Shown piece by piece: positions 63,722 to 64,000 of a DNA stretch of 64,000 bases; positions within the stretch are counted from its first letter, which is position 1, and every line of letters begins with the position of its first letter. The position numbers and the translations under genes were made by a program. Under the pieces are notes generated by a model, which had not been told where the DNA came from, searched no databases, and saw nothing but the letters and a program-made list of their open reading frames with translations. The stretch is taken from NCBI GenBank assembly GCA_037074765.1, contig JBAMDO010000003.1:1-64000 (forward strand), in the 5' to 3' direction. This DNA is from Mansonella perstans (taxonomy: Eukaryota > Nematoda > Chromadorea > Rhabditida > Onchocercidae).

Positions 63722-64000
63722 CTATTCGGGCGTATGTTATGATTTTGAAATTGGTTTCATTAATTTTGGAAGTTATTACTCTGCCGGAAATATTTGAGTG
63801 ATTTGATATGATAGTGTTATCAATTTTAATTATATCAAATAGATTAGTGCAATATTATCAAAAGTTAGAAATTATATGTGAAATTTTATTAATTTCAAGT
63901 GAAAATTAGAAATGTGAAATTTTATAAAAATCTTTGCAAAAAAAAATTCAAAATGAATTTTTTCAATTGCATGTTCTATTTTGATTTCAATATCTTCAAT
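63722..64000. other. AT-rich sequence at the right edge
   Basis: No feature was recognised; probably the distal promoter region of RPL38 or intron of a gene outside the window. Confidence 0.3.

Overview
The window is nuclear DNA from a parasitic nematode, most likely a filarial worm (Onchocercidae). It is very AT-rich and its genes have many short exons with GT-AG introns. It carries nematode-type gene content: a DB-module secreted protein, an EGF plus ShKT secreted protein, and a diverged nicotinic-type ligand-gated channel. Pyrimidine-rich acceptors lie just upstream of several start codons, as expected for spliced-leader trans-splicing. A mitochondrial insertion has nad4 abutting cox1 and uses TGA for Trp. 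A short fragment resembles a bacterial glutamate-cysteine ligase and could be of Wolbachia origin. The genus cannot be fixed from sequence alone.

Layout. 1-1.1 kb: internal exons of an ABHD12-like serine hydrolase (minus), running off the left edge. 3.0-13.5 kb: a complete 27-exon CAND1 gene (minus). 15.9-16.7 kb: a nad4/cox1 nuclear mitochondrial insertion beside a 23-bp triplicate repeat. 18.3 kb: the possible bacterial fragment. 19.1 kb: a DMAC1/TMEM261-like small membrane protein (minus). 20.3-22.5 kb: NAA20, the NatB catalytic subunit (minus). 23.2-24.7 kb: two small membrane proteins that look like tandem paralogs (minus). 26.6-27.4 kb: RBX1 (plus). 28.4-32.0 kb: an unrecognised 267-residue protein (plus). 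32.2-34.2 kb: a small membrane protein with an acidic tail (plus). 34.2-39.1 kb: gene-poor AT-rich DNA. 39.1-42.2 kb: a DB-module secreted protein (plus). 42.9-44.8 kb: a hairpin repeat and a decayed LINE. 45.2-46.5 kb: minisatellites. 46.8-61.9 kb: a Cys-loop channel gene (plus). Its 8.4-kb second intron holds two minus-strand genes, a nitrobindin-like protein and an EGF-ShKT protein. A later intron holds a second LINE fragment. 62.5-63.1 kb: ribosomal protein L38 (minus), with a tandem duplication upstream.

Functional links. CAND1 and RBX1 are both cullin-RING ligase components, about 13 kb apart and transcribed divergently; proximity alone does not show co-regulation. The two small membrane proteins and NAA20 lie head-to-tail on one strand and could form a trans-spliced cluster. 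The assigned exons of CAND1, NAA20, RBX1, RPL38, the DB protein, the EGF-ShKT protein, the channel and the unknown protein each join to an uninterrupted frame of the right length. These models are therefore more reliable than any single exon.
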